From Sporosarcina sp. (GTDB lineage: Bacteria; Bacillota; Bacilli; Bacillales_A; Planococcaceae): a stretch of 53,175 nt of DNA. Below, in pieces: positions 51,601 through 53,175 of this stretch. How positions within the stretch are numbered: position 1 is the stretch's first letter; each line of letters starts with the position of its first letter. Made by a program: the position numbers and the translations under genes. Location: the NCBI GenBank assembly GCA_029263895.1, contig JARIDO010000047.1, forward strand, positions 1 to 53,175. Direction: 5' to 3'. The notes beneath the pieces were generated by a model, which was given only the letters and a program-made list of their open reading frames with translations, was not told the DNA's origin and made no database searches.

Positions 51601-52958
51601 GAAAGTCGCACTCCACGTGAGTGCGTGGATTGAAATTTAAGAGGGAATCATTATCCCTCTTTGACTTTTGGTCGCACTCCACGTGAGTGCGTGGATTGAA
51701 ATTATGAACATACGGGGATTGAACCCGTTCTTATAAGTCGCACTCCACGTGAGTGCGTGGATTGAAATCTAATAATAGAAAAAGAGCCGACATTCACATT
51801 TGGTCGCACTCCACGTGAGTGCGTGGATTGAAATCACAGTTTGCTTGCTCTCCTCGTCTCCTAGTTCCAGTCGCACTCCACGTGAGTGCGTGGATTGAAA
51901 TAGAATTATGCTCACCTAATGACTTTGAGATAGCGGTCGCACTCCACGTGAGTGCGTGGATTGAAATATGCACATAAACCTCTGTACAGTCGTGCTCAGT
52001 GAGTCGCACTCCACGTGAGTGCGTGGATTGAAATAACAGCGATGGTTGAAGGTCATCGTCATCTAAGGGTCGCACTCCACGTGAGTGCGTGGATTGAAAT
52101 TTATAAACAATTAAATAAAAAAAGAGAGGTGCACAGTCGCACTCCACGTGAGTGCGTGGATTGAAATTACGTGCTTCTTGATTTGTTACATATGAGGTGT
52201 AGTCGCACTCCACGTGAGTGCGTGGATTGAAATAATCGTATTTGAAAAGCATGGTAAACCGAAGTTGGTCGCACTCCACGTGAGTGCGTGGATTGAAATA
52301 ATCTATTTGGGAGCTACAAGGTCTTGATCCTGCGTCGCACTCCACGTGAGTGCGTGGATTGAAATCGACGAAAGGAGAACGTTAGCATGACTCAAGTTAG
52401 TCGCACTCCACGTGAGTGCGTGGATTGAAATATAACTTTTTTACCTTGACGCTCATCGAGCCAAGTCGCACTCCACGTGAGTGCGTGGATTGAAATGTCA
52501 CATACGCGTCGTTCCAAGCGATTAAATCGGGTCGCACTCCACGTGAGTGCGTGGATTGAAATTCCGTCATCGTACTTCAAGTCTGACGTGTGACCCGTCG
52601 CACTCCACGTGAGTGCGTGGATTGAAATACAAGGTTTATTGCCATCTGAAATGGATTCAAATTGTCGCACTCCACGTGAGTGCGTGGATTGAAATTATTT
52701 TTAGTTTATTCGTAAATGCCGAACTCGAGTCGCACTCCACGTGAGTGCGTGGATTGAAATAACAACCTGCCTTGTGTCTTTTGCTAATTCCGGTGTCGCA
52801 CTCCACGTGAGTGCGTGGATTGAAATACACAAGCGCAACTAGAAGAAATACTAGCGACTAGTCGCACTCCACGTGAGTGCGTGGATTGAAATTAACTGCC
52901 TGTATGGGAACTTCCTCAGCACGTAGGTCGCACTCCACGTGAGTGCGTGGATTGAAAT
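48622..52958 (+). CRISPR. Type I-C CRISPR array: 66 repeats, 65 spacers
   Basis: I counted 66 copies of a 32-bp repeat, the first at 48622 and the last at 52927, with a mean period of 66.2 bases and spacers of mostly 33-36 bases. The repeat starts GTCGCACTCC, ends GCGTGGATTGAAAT and has the stem CGCACTC / GAGTGCG. It is the known I-C repeat type. I noticed one variant, the copy at 50545 (ACGTTAG for ACGTGAG in the loop). Spacers 16 (49648-49682) and 19 (49848-49881) are the same sequence except for one extra base at the end of the first. cas genes lie upstream, so the leader is on the left and the newest spacers are near 48654. Frames read through the array are artefacts of the repeat. Confidence 0.98.
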
Positions 52959-52993
52959 CCATACCGAAAACTGAAAGGGTAACGAAACCTATA

Positions 52994-53025
52994 GCTTCAC
53001 TCCGCATTAGTGTGAAGTGAAGCTG
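52994..53025 (+). repeat. Decayed terminal CRISPR repeat
   Basis: CACTCC and, five bases later, AGTG sit at the same places as in the repeat (core CACTCCnCnTnAGTGnG), and the start is 67 bases after the last good repeat. The rest has diverged, and it now forms its own stem AGCTTCAC / GTGAAGCT. This adds a last spacer at 52959-52993. From 53026 to the end (150 bases) I see no gene. Confidence 0.55.
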
Positions 53026-53175
53026 AATTTGTAAAATGTTAAATACTCGTTATCTATTTTGTATAGGTTATGGCGAGAAAATTAATCATTGGGGAATTAG
53101 CTCGTCCAAAATATGAGTAATTTCACTTCTAAAAAATGAATTTCCTTGCTTTCAAATAGCAACCCCTTACTCACT

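Noticed and set aside
48600..52670. Many open frames on both strands inside the CRISPR array
   Set aside because: They repeat peptides such as ISIHALTWSAT or VALHVSAWIEI, which are only the repeat sequence read in different frames.

Overview
The window looks like chromosomal DNA of a low-GC, Gram-positive, motile Bacillota. The family Planococcaceae (Sporosarcina or Psychrobacillus type) is my best guess. The grounds are strong AGGAGG-type ribosome binding sites throughout, a Bacillus-type 5S rRNA, U-rich rho-independent terminators after almost every unit, and Bacilli-specific small families (YxcD, DUF3243, CsbD, YxlE/F/G). The species is inferred, not shown.

Layout. 1-400: the end of an rRNA operon (5S and terminator) followed by a 20-21 bp phased intergenic repeat. 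491-3841: a BrkB/YihY membrane protein, then a two-component system that closely resembles the haem sensor HssR/HssS, then a small four-helix membrane protein behind an HssR-like direct repeat. 3931-10853: topoisomerase III, a DegV lipid-binding protein, and a two-gene ABC/FtsX exporter. 10975-13980: a thiosulfate-uptake pair (TusA-like, TsuA/YeeE) divergent from a flavin disulfide reductase. A TsdA-like dihaem thiosulfate dehydrogenase at 24326 fits the same sulfur theme. 14091-33166: mixed housekeeping genes. These include YqeY, an SDR, a NorA-like efflux pump, T-box-controlled prolyl-tRNA synthetase, an ECF sigma and its membrane partner, an AlaX editing protein, a sugar kinase, a YxlEFG-like ABC system and a small stress-protein cluster with sigma-B-like promoters. 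33235-34049: a flagellin gene broken by a one-base frameshift but with a good sigma-D promoter. 34247-40013: TatA/TatC, an OFA-type MFS carrier, a VTC-domain/DUF4956 pair and an AI-2E family protein.

40284-53025 is a complete type I-C CRISPR-Cas locus: cas3, then cas5c-cas8c-cas7c-cas4-cas1-cas2, a leader, and an array of 66 good repeats with 65 spacers, plus a decayed terminal repeat at the right spacing. Two separate acquisitions of one protospacer are visible.

The most interesting object lies between cas3 and cas5c. On the minus strand, 42854 to about 42741 reads as a short independent RNA gene that mimics a CRISPR repeat. It keeps the repeat's GTCGC start, the base of its stem and 13 nt of its 3' end, followed by a guide and a terminator. 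The first 15 nt of the guide are identical to a site at 42893-42907. That site is preceded by TTC, the canonical type I-C PAM, and a full-length guide would cover the -35 box of the cas5c operon promoter. This is the architecture expected of a Cas-regulating, crRNA-like RNA (creR-type) that uses Cascade itself to repress the Cascade/adaptation operon. No experiment is available here. The inference rests on the alignment of repeat mimic, guide, PAM and promoter, all read directly from the sequence.
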